NCBI GenBank assembly: GCA_902725215.1
Contig: CACUVI010000006.1
Span: 1-35,015 of the forward strand
Direction: 5' to 3'
DNA from: Rhodospirillaceae bacterium LM-1
GTDB taxonomy: Bacteria; Pseudomonadota; Alphaproteobacteria; Rhodospirillales; WMHbin7
DNA: 35,015 nucleotides
In this document: one piece after another, positions 15,856-24,527 of the stretch
Layout of the letters: every line of letters begins with the position of its first letter
How positions within the stretch are numbered: position 1 is the first letter of the stretch
Notes under the pieces: generated by a model
Database searches by the model: none
What the model was told of the DNA's origin: nothing
The model's input: the letters and a program-made list of their open reading frames with translations, nothing else
Made by a program: the position numbers and the translations under genes

Positions 15856-16378
15856 TTTCCCCCTTCAGGCCAGCCCCGTCTGGCCTCAATTGGGGAAGTC
15901 CACCATCCCCCGCCAAGCCGTTGTATAATAAGTACATTTTTCCATTACGGTTATCCAACAATTTCCATACAACCGTTTATGTCTTCCCCAAAGCATGTTT
16001 TTCATTGACATTGCGTTGGGGAATAGTTAATTTTGGCTTGTTTTTCGTACTGCCGGTGATCTTGTCCGAAGTCGTTTTTGGAAAGCATTAGCGTCCAGCC
16101 GATCTTTTAGCATCGGCTACGTATTTGAAATATAGTGATTTCCCCTTGAGCGCACCATGTCTATTGCCATGTGTGGGGAATTTCCCCTTTTGAAATCGGT
16201 GCGTTTATCGCATGTGGGGAAATCTTTTCCAGGCTGATTTTTGCATGGGTTTTGCCGAGGACGTCTGGATACGGTAAAACAAATTTCCCCAAATCGTTTT
16301 TCAAAATTATTGCTGATGGGGGAAATTTTCCCCAGGATGTTTATTTTTCGATATGCCTTTTGGGGAAATGTTTTTCGA
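15856..16378. repeat. Dispersed GGGGAA(A)/TTTCCCC motif array
   Basis: The hexamer GGGGAA or its complement occurs twelve times in 523 bp: starting at 15857 (as TTCCCC), 15892, 15984, 16018, 16140, 16175, 16182, 16216, 16285, 16319, 16328 and 16372. Two pairs face each other closely (GGGGAATTTCCCC at 16175-16187; GGGGAAATTTTCCCC at 16319-16333). Neighbouring sites or site pairs are often 34-39 bp apart. Roughly 0.3 occurrences would be expected in random sequence of equal base frequencies. The motifs could be protein-binding sites or RNA stems; I do not recognise a known site. Confidence 0.55.
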
Positions 16379-16791
16379 GTGGAGAAAACACATCAATAAG
16401 ATGGTTTTCGGAAAAGAGGAAAGGCGCATCCAAGCGCAGCCGGGACCGTCTTGAATTTGCGAAAATGTTAGCTGCCGGCATGCCTTATTTCCAGGGCATG
16501 GTATATCAGGAAAATAAATCCATGCATCTGGCTGGATATGTATTTTTAATCCGTTTTCGGATTTTCCAAAAGGGAAGCGAATAAACCTTTTTGAGGTTTC
16601 ATGGATTATTTAAATAGGGGTTGAAAGCCGTTCCATGTCCGCGTAGAGGGGTTTTGAACCGCCAATTTTGAATTGAAGCCCTTTTCTTAAAAAAGCCGAT
16701 TTAGCCATTCCGTTTTCTAAAAAGCGAATCCCGTTGATGACTCCATAATGCCATTTTAGGCATTTATTTAGCGCCAGGTGATAAGGTACGT

Positions 16792-16878
16792 ATGAGCGGG
16801 CTAATCTACTACGGGGCTTACCCTCAATACATGCTCAGAGTTCCAGATAGCTTTGCAAGAAGCATCAATCTGGACTAA
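16792..16878 (+). CDS. Possible 28-residue small ORF
   Basis: An ATG at 16792 follows AAGG with a five-base spacer and opens a 28-codon frame ending in TAA at 16876-16878 (begins MSGLIYYGAYPQYMLRVPD). It lies 83 bases before the cyclic-nucleotide-binding gene. It has no recognised similarity and may be a leader peptide, a relic or chance. Confidence 0.2.
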   Translation: MSGLIYYGAYPQYMLRVPDSFARSINLD

Positions 16879-16961
16879 TCTTACGTGCATGAGACACATT
16901 TCGCGTGAAAAATGGCGCAGGTGGCTAATGGAGAAAGTACAACAACTTTTGGGGGCAGCGC

Positions 16962-17366
16962 GTGATCGAACTTCCAGACCTGCCGTCTGATAAAACAGCT
17001 GCAGGCTTTGACATCCGGCGTTTGAAGATGGACGACTTTGTCTTTCAGGAAGGCGATCCCGCCGACGAGGCTTTCATTATCGAATCTGGTTTGGTTGAAA
17101 TCCTTGCCAAAGGAGAAAGCGGGGAATTCGTCCGCCTCAACAGTCTGGGGAAGGGTGAATTATTTGGTGAACTGGCACTTCTTGACGGGATGCCACGTTC
17201 CGCCACCGTTCGTGTGGTTGAAGATGTCCAGCTGATCGTGGTGCCCCGTAGAAAATTTGATGCACAGATCATGCAGCTTTCACCTCTGTTAAGAAAAGTT
17301 ATGACGATAGTCGGGCAAAGGGTGCGCCGACTAAGCTGTGAAATTTCAAGATACGAACGTCTTTAG
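16962..17366 (+). CDS. Single-domain cyclic-nucleotide-binding protein
   Basis: The 134-residue product is essentially one cNMP-binding (CAP-family) beta-barrel: DFVFQEGDPADEAFIIESG opens the barrel and the phosphate-binding cassette reads GELFGELALLDGMPRSAT, with the Glu and Arg that contact cyclic-nucleotide ribose and phosphate. No DNA-binding helix-turn-helix follows, so it is not a CRP-type transcription factor; it ends with a short basic helix (QRVRRLSCEIS). The start is a GTG preceded by GGGGG at 16950-16954. The next gene, nine bases on, also ends in this domain, and a nucleotide cyclase gene converges on the pair, so it probably reads locally produced cAMP or cGMP. Confidence 0.85.
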   Translation: MIELPDLPSDKTAAGFDIRRLKMDDFVFQEGDPADEAFIIESGLVEILAKGESGEFVRLNSLGKGELFGELALLDGMPRSATVRVVEDVQLIVVPRRKFDAQIMQLSPLLRKVMTIVGQRVRRLSCEISRYERL

Positions 17367-17375
17367 GGGGCCAAG

Positions 17376-19277
17376 ATGGCGGGATTTAAAGACGCTCAAT
17401 TTGAAGTGCAGACTTTCGGCGATAAGCGCTGGGGAACAACTTCTGCGCATGAGTCTGAAAAGGAGGCCATCCAAACGGCGGAGCGTCTCCTTAAAGACAA
17501 CAGAATCGAAATGGTGCGTGTGATACGCATTGCCAAATGGTCGGAACGGGTGGTCTTTGAAAAAAAAGGCGTAGAACCGGCAGGGAATGATCGCATCAAT
17601 CCCATTGATCAGGCGCCCGTCTGCGAAGACGCCTATGATCTATTATCGTCAACGTCAAAGCTCCTTATTGGCCGGATATTTCGGAGCTACCTGACTAAAG
17701 ATGGAGTTACGCCAACAGAACTGATTCATTTGCCCAACCATTTGCGTGTGCTGTTCAGAAAGGATGATCTGTATAATCAGGCGCTACAGAAGGTGTCATC
17801 CTTGCATGCCAAGGCTACAGGCAAAGCGCCGATTGAACATCTGGATAAGCTTGACCAACTTGCCCGCCAGGTCAAAAGCTGGGCCGATGATGAGAAGGAG
17901 CTGGCGCACTATCTGCATACGTTGCAAGAAAAGGGAATGGCCGACGCCCATGCCAGCTTGGTAACGATAGAGATGGCAGATTACCGGCGCTTCGTCTCTG
18001 GATACCTGATCGCCAACCACATCAAGGACGGTACTAGCTGGGAAGACAAGATCGAACGCATGCTGGACCTAGGAGCTGGCAATCGGGACAGTGAAATCGA
18101 AACCCTTGCCGATCAGACGGTGGCGGAGATTCTCGATAATCCCCAGGCAATTACTGAAGTCATTGGCCCGCAGCGCGATCTAGCTTCAGCACTTGAGGTT
18201 CTGATTAACCTCATAAAAGGCAGTTTTACCGAGAAGCCAAACACACCGCAGCCTGTGCTTGGTAAACTCAGTCGTTTTATGGCCGGAGGTCGTCTGGAAA
18301 TCTGCCGGCATTGCCTGAGCAGTCTTGTTGCGCGTCAACTCAAGGGATTCTCTAAGTTAACCAAGGAAGGGCACGATAGCAACGTCGGCGCGTTTGCCAA
18401 TATCCTGGCTGCACTTTCAGATGAAAGTGGCCTAATCGGTGGAATTCAGATTCACGATGCTGTGGTGCTGCGTATGCAAAGTCTGCATACCAGCGACACA
18501 TGTGATTTATCACCACCGGAGTCGATGCGTAAAATTGTCCAAAGCTTGCCCATCGGAGCTACAAAGCTGGGCTTTCTGATAAGTTTTATGAGCACTTCCC
18601 TGGGGCATAAGTACCAGAACGAGGCGCTGGTGGCTGTCCGAAACCTCTTTAATGAATTCACACAGCCAAAAGACTTTTTTGAAGCCGGCACCGACAAGAA
18701 AGATTGGCTCCGTGTCCTTGGAAAGCTTCACAAGCGCTTGCAACATGCCATGCTTCACAAGGCAGTACATGAACCTTTGTTGCAGATTCTAAACCGGTTG
18801 GCCGAACAGGTGAACAAGGCGGAGGATGCAGATAAGCAGCCCAAAACAAAATTTGATAAAATGACTTTCTCTCCTGGCCAGGTCATTTTTAATCGTGGCG
18901 ATCCACCAGAAGGCGTTTTCTTGGTTTATTCAGGGGGTGTGGACATTGTTGTTACTACAAGCAACGGCCAAGAGACGATCATTAATCACCTTGGTCCCGG
19001 CGAACTGCTGGGAGAGCTGGCCCTGATCGACAAGGCGCCGCGCTCGGCAACGGCACGTGCAAGCTCTGCAGCAATATTGCTTGTCATGCCGAAGCGCGAT
19101 TTTGAAGCGCAGCTTGGAAACCTTAATCCTCTGATTCGTCGCGTCATGCTGCAGTGGGTAAGCCACGCCAGACGTCTTAGCGACAAGTTGGCCGGATTGA
19201 AGGCACGGCAGAACGGTGGTTCTACTTCGAACTCATCTGAACAAGAGAGCCAGTTTCACCTGCTTGAAGACGCTTAA
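17376..19277 (+). CDS. Large helical protein with C-terminal cyclic-nucleotide-binding domain
   Basis: The 633-residue protein has three zones. The first ~60 residues form a small module (FEVQTFGDKRWG, EAIQTAERLLKDNRIEMVRV) that I cannot name. Residues ~75-485 are predicted from sequence to be largely helical, with no recognised domain or enzyme motif. Residues ~490-605 are a cNMP-binding domain (TFSPGQVIFNRGDPPEGVF; cassette GELLGELALIDKAPRSAT with conserved Glu and Arg), followed by a Ser/Gln-rich tail. No signal peptide or membrane segment is present, so it is cytoplasmic. It follows the single-domain cNMP gene by nine bases, and its last 56 bases overlap the 3' end of the cyclase gene on the other strand. 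A cAMP-controlled scaffold or effector is the simplest reading. Confidence 0.8.
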   Translation: MAGFKDAQFEVQTFGDKRWGTTSAHESEKEAIQTAERLLKDNRIEMVRVIRIAKWSERVVFEKKGVEPAGNDRINPIDQAPVCEDAYDLLSSTSKLLIGRIFRSYLTKDGVTPTELIHLPNHLRVLFRKDDLYNQALQKVSSLHAKATGKAPIEHLDKLDQLARQVKSWADDEKELAHYLHTLQEKGMADAHASLVTIEMADYRRFVSGYLIANHIKDGTSWEDKIERMLDLGAGNRDSEIETLADQTVAEILDNPQAITEVIGPQRDLASALEVLINLIKGSFTEKPNTPQPVLGKLSRFMAGGRLEICRHCLSSLVARQLKGFSKLTKEGHDSNVGAFANILAALSDESGLIGGIQIHDAVVLRMQSLHTSDTCDLSPPESMRKIVQSLPIGATKLGFLISFMSTSLGHKYQNEALVAVRNLFNEFTQPKDFFEAGTDKKDWLRVLGKLHKRLQHAMLHKAVHEPLLQILNRLAEQVNKAEDADKQPKTKFDKMTFSPGQVIFNRGDPPEGVFLVYSGGVDIVVTTSNGQETIINHLGPGELLGELALIDKAPRSATARASSAAILLVMPKRDFEAQLGNLNPLIRRVMLQWVSHARRLSDKLAGLKARQNGGSTSNSSEQESQFHLLEDA

Positions 19278-21213
19278 TGTGAAGTGCAACGCAGCCATCG
19301 GCCGGATTCTCATTAGCCAACGCCTGCAGTGCTAGCAAAGCACCGCTGTCCTTAGCATCCAACAAAGCATAGGCTTCCCGGAAGCGCGTGAAATATGAAG
19401 ACTCTGCCTGCTCAGGCGTAAGGATTTCGAATACGGCCAGAGGTTGGCTTTTGCCTTTGACAATAATTCTGCCCAAGGGCCGTGAAGGCGTCTTAGCGTA
19501 AAAGGCTAGCGTATTCTCGGTCGTGCAAAGACGGGTACCAAAGTACTTGTTCAGCCCCTCGATGCGGGACGCTGTGTTGACTGGGTCGCCAATCGGCGTG
19601 TATTTGAAGCGCTTTTTGGAACCAAAATTGCCGACAATCGCCTCGCCAGAATGTATGCCAATACGTGTCACGCCCAGTTGAATTCCTTTGGTCGAATGAA
19701 TTGTCTTTCTAAAGGCCTCAGAAAACAAATCCATATCTAGCGCACAAGCGAGCGCACGTTTCGCATGGTCCTCTTGAAACTTGGGAGCGTTGAACATGGC
19801 AAAGATGGCATCCCCAATGAAATCATTTACCGTGCCGCCATGCTTGAACAATATCGAGCACATTTCCTCTAGATATTGATTTAGAATCTCAGCTAGTTCA
19901 TGGGGTGGAATGGTTTCAGACAGGGTCGTAAAATCCGCTAGGTCGGTGAATATATAGGACAGCATGCGCCGCTCGCCGCCCAACGCCAAGGTTTCTGGAT
20001 GGATGACAAGTTCATTCACCACCTCGGGTGCCACATAAAGCGCAAAGGCGTTTTTGATAAAGCGACGCTGCTCACGTTCTTTGCGTCTTGAATAGACATC
20101 GGAAGCCCATAGGGCCAAGGCCAAAGCCAAGCTTGGCCCAGCCAGTGGCAGCAAGAATCCAGTCTTATGAAAGAGCATAAAGCCAGACAGCCAAAGCACA
20201 GAAATCGAGACCGTGGCCATGCCAACACGGATAACTAACCCTGCACCGATATAACCCAGCCCAGCACCGACCAAAGCTGCTATGAAGGTTGCCGACACAA
20301 CAAAAGAAAAAGTTGGATAGGGCGAAGATCTGCCATCCAGAAGCTGCGCAAGCGCATGAGCATGGATGGCAACACCTGGCGACTGGCTAGAGCTGATCTG
20401 ATGTCGTGTTGAAAACGGTGTACGGTGGCGGTCTGTCAAAGGCAAATCAGAACCAATCAAAACGATTTTGTTTTTGAACCAAGCTGTCGGCAACAGGCTG
20501 ATACTATGCGCGGGAAAGGAGGTAAAGGGGAGCGAATTGCTATCTGGCGAACCGTGCCAGGCTATGTGCACCTCTTTACCTGGAACTGCATAACCCAATT
20601 TTTGGGCTAGAGCGGCTGAGAAGCCAAGTACAAAACGACCATCAGGCAAGGCACGGCCTTCGTAAATCCAACGCGCGGTTCCATCCAGAGGATCCTTAAC
20701 CAGATTGGAAAAACCGCGTAGTTCATAGGGAACGTAATAATCAAGAAAAGCGACCTGATTTTGGTTTAGTGTTTCTTCTTCGCGCGCATAGCTGATGACA
20801 AGGGGGGACTTAATATTGCGCAAGGTCTGGTAAAGCTGGTTGTCCTTCTCGGGTTCGGTTGGCTGATCGAGCAGAATATCAAGGCCAATAGCCCTTACCT
20901 CTCTGCGATCAAGTTCCTGCAACAGGTTGCTCAGAAACTTGCGATCGATTGGTGAGCGATACTGAAAATTGGCCAGGGTATCCTCGGTAATCGTCACAAG
21001 AACGATGTCTGGCTGTTTTGGCTCATTAGGAAGCAGTGTGGCAATTCTAAAGTCATCGATCCAACTACCTAGCAGTGTCAGGACAGGAAGCCCCTGCATA
21101 CCCAAGACAGACAAAGTAGTTGCCAGCAAGGCTACGCCGACTAAAGCGCCAGCGCCTTTGACAATAGAGTTTTGGAGAAAATTTACAGTACTCCCATTTT
21201 GGTTGTTAGGCAT
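19222..21213 (-). CDS. CHASE2-domain class III adenylate/guanylate cyclase
   Basis: The 663-residue protein has an N-terminal membrane anchor (~18-40), a large periplasmic CHASE2 sensor (~45-315; DIVLVTITEDTL, VRAIGLDILLDQPTE, NKIVLIGSDLPLTDRHRTPF), three closely spaced membrane helices (~320-395), and a cytoplasmic class III cyclase domain (~440-620). The metal-binding Asp residues are in YIFTDLADFT and FIGDAIFAMF; KYTPIGDPVNTASRIEG supplies the base-selecting Asp and the transition-state Asn and Arg, which points to cAMP. It starts three bases after the stop of the caspase-like gene, so it is co-transcribed with it. CHASE2 is an extracytoplasmic sensor domain with unknown ligand here. The 3' end overlaps the opposing cNMP-binding gene by 56 bp. 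Confidence 0.9.
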   Translation of the reverse strand: MPNNQNGSTVNFLQNSIVKGAGALVGVALLATTLSVLGMQGLPVLTLLGSWIDDFRIATLLPNEPKQPDIVLVTITEDTLANFQYRSPIDRKFLSNLLQELDRREVRAIGLDILLDQPTEPEKDNQLYQTLRNIKSPLVISYAREEETLNQNQVAFLDYYVPYELRGFSNLVKDPLDGTARWIYEGRALPDGRFVLGFSAALAQKLGYAVPGKEVHIAWHGSPDSNSLPFTSFPAHSISLLPTAWFKNKIVLIGSDLPLTDRHRTPFSTRHQISSSQSPGVAIHAHALAQLLDGRSSPYPTFSFVVSATFIAALVGAGLGYIGAGLVIRVGMATVSISVLWLSGFMLFHKTGFLLPLAGPSLALALALWASDVYSRRKEREQRRFIKNAFALYVAPEVVNELVIHPETLALGGERRMLSYIFTDLADFTTLSETIPPHELAEILNQYLEEMCSILFKHGGTVNDFIGDAIFAMFNAPKFQEDHAKRALACALDMDLFSEAFRKTIHSTKGIQLGVTRIGIHSGEAIVGNFGSKKRFKYTPIGDPVNTASRIEGLNKYFGTRLCTTENTLAFYAKTPSRPLGRIIVKGKSQPLAVFEILTPEQAESSYFTRFREAYALLDAKDSGALLALQALANENPADGCVALHIKRLQAGETGSLVQMSSK

Positions 21214-21216
21214 GTG

Positions 21217-24200
21217 CTATTGGCCCGACAGAACGAAATCGGATCCCACCTTATGGCCAGCTGAAAGCAAAGCTCCATACTGTGGAGTCTGAGGAGCGGC
21301 CTTAACGACTTCCTTGCGGACCGAATTGAACAGGTCAAACCCTATCGATTCCTTTGGTGCTTTGTCGAGTGCCTTCAAGAAATTCCCGGCAAACAGAGAA
21401 TGGCCAGGGAAACCTGCGTCAACGACAGGTTCTTCACCGCCTGAGGACATGACAACGACCGATCTCTGGCTCTCCATGTCGGCGGGCTTAAGACCCGCCA
21501 TGTCGCTTCCAAACTTGTACTCTCTGGTCAAAGAACCAGAATAGCAGCTGTCTGAGATCACCATGGTTTGACGAGCTTTTACCTTTGCCAGAAAGTCAGC
21601 GATATCCTTGGTAGAAATCCAGGCGTCCGGGCGGTCTGCCCGCGCGTCTCTGGGAAGCCAGTAGCCAACGCCGGTATCTTTTGCAATATAGCCATGACCT
21701 GCAAAATAGACGACAAGGTTGCTGTTCTCGCCCATGCCAGCGCCTAACTTCAGAAACATTTGAACGATCTCACGTGCGCTGGGGTTTTTCAGCAGCTTGA
21801 CGTCGTAACCAAATTTTCTTTCCATTTCGGCGGCGACGCTAGAAACGTCAGATATAGGTGTTCCCAACTTGGGAATGGGATTCGAATAGTCGTCAATACC
21901 GATAAGAACGGCAACCTTGGGTCCCAACGGGATGGCCTCACGCGATGCTTGAGCTAGCGCAGCATCGGTAAAGGGATTTAGGTTGCCCTTGGCCAACAAA
22001 GCTGCTGCCTCAGAGAACAGATTGTCTCTGGCTTCATCATTGACCCGCTTATAGGCTAACAGATACGACATCATGTCCTCTTGCGAGGCCCCGGCATCCT
22101 TCAACTGAGATTTGATCTGGGCAAGCGAAACGTGTTCGCCAGAAACGACGCGGGCAAGAATCGCACCGGCCGCCTGGGCAGCGGGAGTGTTGCTGTTCTG
22201 CAAACCAGTCACGACATCCTTTGAACTAATGCTCTCGAAAACGGCGACCTGCTCTGCACGGGACAAACCTGCATCATTCATGGCTTGGACCGTCGCTCCG
22301 ACATCGGCCGCCACGGTGTTTTGTGCTTGCGCCATGTCCTGGGACGGCGGAGGCGGTGGCGGTGGCGCGTCGGCGGATAAGGCAAGTGGCGTTGTATCGC
22401 CGTGCGAGTCAGCTGTCGGATCTGTAGGAAGTGAGGGCTGCGGCGTTGTATCCGCTGGCGGCGGTGGTGGAGGCGGCGGTAGATCGGCAGCCGTTTCTGA
22501 AAAAACAGGGGCTGGCGCCGGTGGTTCCGTGACGGGGGGGGGAGTTAGGTCGCGGAGAAAAATGTCGTAGACGCCATTTGTATCACCGGAAACCAAATTC
22601 GTGGCGGAACTTCCAAACGCGATTTTATTTCCGTCATAACTTATGCTGCCCCATGTCAAATTGTTAGATATGCCATTTGCTTCGTTCCCTAAGCTGTCAA
22701 CACTTATCCTCTCAGTCACACCTGTTTGTATTTCATATCTAAAAATATCTTGAGCGGCGTTCGTGTCGCCAGATACAAGGTTGTTTGCACTGCTATCAAA
22801 TACGACATAGCTACCATTTCCTGAAATTGCAGGCGACGAGGTTGAGCCGTTATTTCCTTCATTTCCACTGCTATCAACGGAAATTCGTGTGAGGGTACCT
22901 GTTTGAGTGTCTTTTAGAAAAATGTCGGTAGCAACGTTTGTATCTCCAGCCACTAAGTTGGTGGCAGAGCTCCTAAAAGCAACGTATCTTCCATCTGAAG
23001 AAATTGAGGGAGAATATGAGCCGTTATTTGCCTCATTCCCACTGCTATCAACGGAAATTCGTGTAGTTGTCCCAGTTTGCACATCATGTATAAAAACGTC
23101 TGAAATACCATTGGTATCACCTGATATCAGGTTCGTTGCATCACTCGCGAACACGACATAGCGTCCATCCGGCGTAATCATAGGGCTAAAAGAATGATCA
23201 TCAGCTTGTGTGCCAATGCTATCAACAGATACGCGCGTCGTAGTCCCAAGGACAGTATCTCTAACAAAAATATCCTCTCTGTTATTAGCGTCGCCTGCAA
23301 CCAGGGGGGCAAAGCTTGAGAATGAAATATATCGCCCGTCAGAAGAAACGGAGGCTTGTCCCGTCGAAGCATTTACTTGTTCATTTTCTGAACTGTCGAC
23401 GGAAACACGAGTGGTCGCTCCTGTCGTCATGTCGTGAATAAAAATGTCGCTAGAAGCATTAGTATCCCCAGATACTAAGTTCGTCGCGGTACTTGCAAAG
23501 ACGACGTATCGCCCATCTGAGGAAATTGCGGGGGAACTTGAACCGCCATTTGCTTCATTTCCGCTGCTATCGACCGAAACCCGGGTTATTTCTCCGGTTG
23601 TCATATCTTTAACAAAGATGTCGCTAGCACCATTGGTGTCGCCGGCCATCAGATCGCTGGCCTGGCTCTCGAAAACGATATAGCGCCCATTAGCCGAAAT
23701 TGCGGGGGAACTTGAACCGCCATTTGCCTCAATTCCGCTGCTATTACTTGAAACCAAAGTCGTCGTCCCATCCAGCACCCCCTGAAACAGCGGTGCCGTA
23801 ATGACCTGGACATTTATGGTGCCGCTCTGAAATTCCAACGTCCAATCGCCACCCAAGCCAGCTGAGCCGGTTCGGTTCATTGAAGCTCCAATATCCGCAC
23901 CAGTGTACTGCCCCAGCAGATCGACGAATAAACCACCCTGGGGGCCATCGGCGACATTACAGCCATAAAGCAGGATGTCGCCCTGGGCGGTCAGGGATGA
24001 ACCAATGGCTGAGAGCTCTTCCTGGTGCTGGCTTAGGTTTGCTGCACTTAGGATTGCGCCTCCGGATTCAATTGCTCCCGACACGCCATAGGTAAAGATA
24101 TGCAAAGCTGAGACATCGTGCTGGCCGGATAGGGCGTTTGCCATCTGCTCAAGAATGTCTTGGCCAGGATCCAGCGTAATAACCTCGGCCCCCTTGTCTT

Positions 24201-24489
24201 GAGCTGCCTCAGCTAGCTTTTGCCAGCCAGAAATGTCAGTCGAGACGAAGGCAATCTCTTTGGGGGAAGGAGGGGAAGGTGGTTCCGGCGCTGACGCCAT
24301 AGTTTCGGTAATATGGGTCGTGTCTGAATGATTGTCTTGGCTGGCCGCATCTAAAGCCGTTACAACTGCAGCTGCATCGAACATCATGCGTGGTTCAAGG
24401 GCCAGCATCTTGCGGCGAGATGGGAAGCGCCCAGTCTTTCGGGCAAAGAGCCGACGAATGGATGCAAGTTCCTGGCGATCGCTTTCCAC
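21217..24489 (-). CDS. LEPR/DUF4347 exported protein with seven propeller repeats and caspase-like peptidase
   Basis: The product is 1090 residues from a GTG at 24489, chosen because AGGAGGGG lies just upstream (24492-24499); an ATG at 24519 would add ten residues. The N-terminus is not a Sec signal but has the basic stretch and LEPRMMFDAAA motif shared by large DUF4347 surface proteins. Order: DUF4347 (~75-235; HIFTYGVSGAI, DILLYGCNVAD), seven ~58-residue WD40-like/PD40 repeats (~245-655; SDGRYVVFAS...DIFxxD), Pro-rich linkers, a helical segment, and a C14 caspase-like domain (~810-1085) with catalytic His932 (YFAGHGY) and Cys982 (ISDSCYSGS). Both catalytic residues are intact. A promoter precedes it; the cyclase gene follows, and an OGT-like gene and export genes lie nearby. 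Confidence 0.88.
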   Translation of the reverse strand: MESDRQELASIRRLFARKTGRFPSRRKMLALEPRMMFDAAAVVTALDAASQDNHSDTTHITETMASAPEPPSPPSPKEIAFVSTDISGWQKLAEAAQDKGAEVITLDPGQDILEQMANALSGQHDVSALHIFTYGVSGAIESGGAILSAANLSQHQEELSAIGSSLTAQGDILLYGCNVADGPQGGLFVDLLGQYTGADIGASMNRTGSAGLGGDWTLEFQSGTINVQVITAPLFQGVLDGTTTLVSSNSSGIEANGGSSSPAISANGRYIVFESQASDLMAGDTNGASDIFVKDMTTGEITRVSVDSSGNEANGGSSSPAISSDGRYVVFASTATNLVSGDTNASSDIFIHDMTTGATTRVSVDSSENEQVNASTGQASVSSDGRYISFSSFAPLVAGDANNREDIFVRDTVLGTTTRVSVDSIGTQADDHSFSPMITPDGRYVVFASDATNLISGDTNGISDVFIHDVQTGTTTRISVDSSGNEANNGSYSPSISSDGRYVAFRSSATNLVAGDTNVATDIFLKDTQTGTLTRISVDSSGNEGNNGSTSSPAISGNGSYVVFDSSANNLVSGDTNAAQDIFRYEIQTGVTERISVDSLGNEANGISNNLTWGSISYDGNKIAFGSSATNLVSGDTNGVYDIFLRDLTPPPVTEPPAPAPVFSETAADLPPPPPPPPADTTPQPSLPTDPTADSHGDTTPLALSADAPPPPPPPSQDMAQAQNTVAADVGATVQAMNDAGLSRAEQVAVFESISSKDVVTGLQNSNTPAAQAAGAILARVVSGEHVSLAQIKSQLKDAGASQEDMMSYLLAYKRVNDEARDNLFSEAAALLAKGNLNPFTDAALAQASREAIPLGPKVAVLIGIDDYSNPIPKLGTPISDVSSVAAEMERKFGYDVKLLKNPSAREIVQMFLKLGAGMGENSNLVVYFAGHGYIAKDTGVGYWLPRDARADRPDAWISTKDIADFLAKVKARQTMVISDSCYSGSLTREYKFGSDMAGLKPADMESQRSVVVMSSGGEEPVVDAGFPGHSLFAGNFLKALDKAPKESIGFDLFNSVRKEVVKAAPQTPQYGALLSAGHKVGSDFVLSGQ
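22560..23760 (-). repeat. Seven tandem ~58-codon repeats in the caspase-like gene
   Basis: The repeats share the core S-SDGRYVVF-S-ATNLVSGDTN-SDIF-D-TGxxTRVSVDSSGNEAN. At DNA level the first two units are nearly identical: 32 bases at 23522-23553 recur at 23696-23727, 174 bp (58 codons) away, which suggests recent duplication or gene conversion. Other units are more diverged. Seven units fit a seven-bladed beta-propeller. Confidence 0.8.
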
Positions 24490-24527
24490 AGCCCCTCCTG
24501 CTCCCCATACAGAAAACAATTAATGAA

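Larger units (their letters stand above)
15503..16961. other. AT-rich gene-poor stretch between the defence and signalling regions
   Basis: About 1.46 kb without a convincing gene. Frames of up to about 140 codons exist (for example 16171-16584) but show no domain, no credible ribosome-binding site and low-complexity translations. The stretch contains a weak terminator-like hairpin, four short inverted repeats within about 170 bp, a scattered array of GGGGAA/TTCCCC motifs, a small hairpin (AAACCT/AGGTTT, 16583-16599) and one possible 28-codon ORF. I see no tRNA, CRISPR array or transposase remnant. The composition differs from both flanks, so it may be a recombination junction or carry an RNA gene I cannot identify. 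Confidence 0.6.

Noticed and set aside
15856-16378. CRISPR array as an explanation for the GGGGAA/TTCCCC motifs
   Set aside because: The repeats are only 6-8 bases, occur in both orientations and have irregular spacing; no cas genes are near. The Cas4-like domain belongs to a DUF2779 protein.
15856-16378. Plasmid or phage replication origin (iterons)
   Set aside because: No replication initiator or partition gene is encoded in the window and the motifs are not same-strand direct repeats.
16171-16584. Open frame of 137 codons in the AT-rich gap
   Set aside because: No domain and no ribosome-binding site; the GGGGAA motifs inside it fall in different reading frames, which argues against coding selection.
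16962-17366. CRP/FNR-type transcription factor
   Set aside because: After the cyclic-nucleotide-binding barrel only about 25 residues remain, with no helix-turn-helix.
22112-22570. Gly/Ala-rich open frame of 152 codons on the + strand
   Set aside because: It is the reverse reading of the proline-linker region of the caspase-like gene; the Gly runs are complements of Pro codons.
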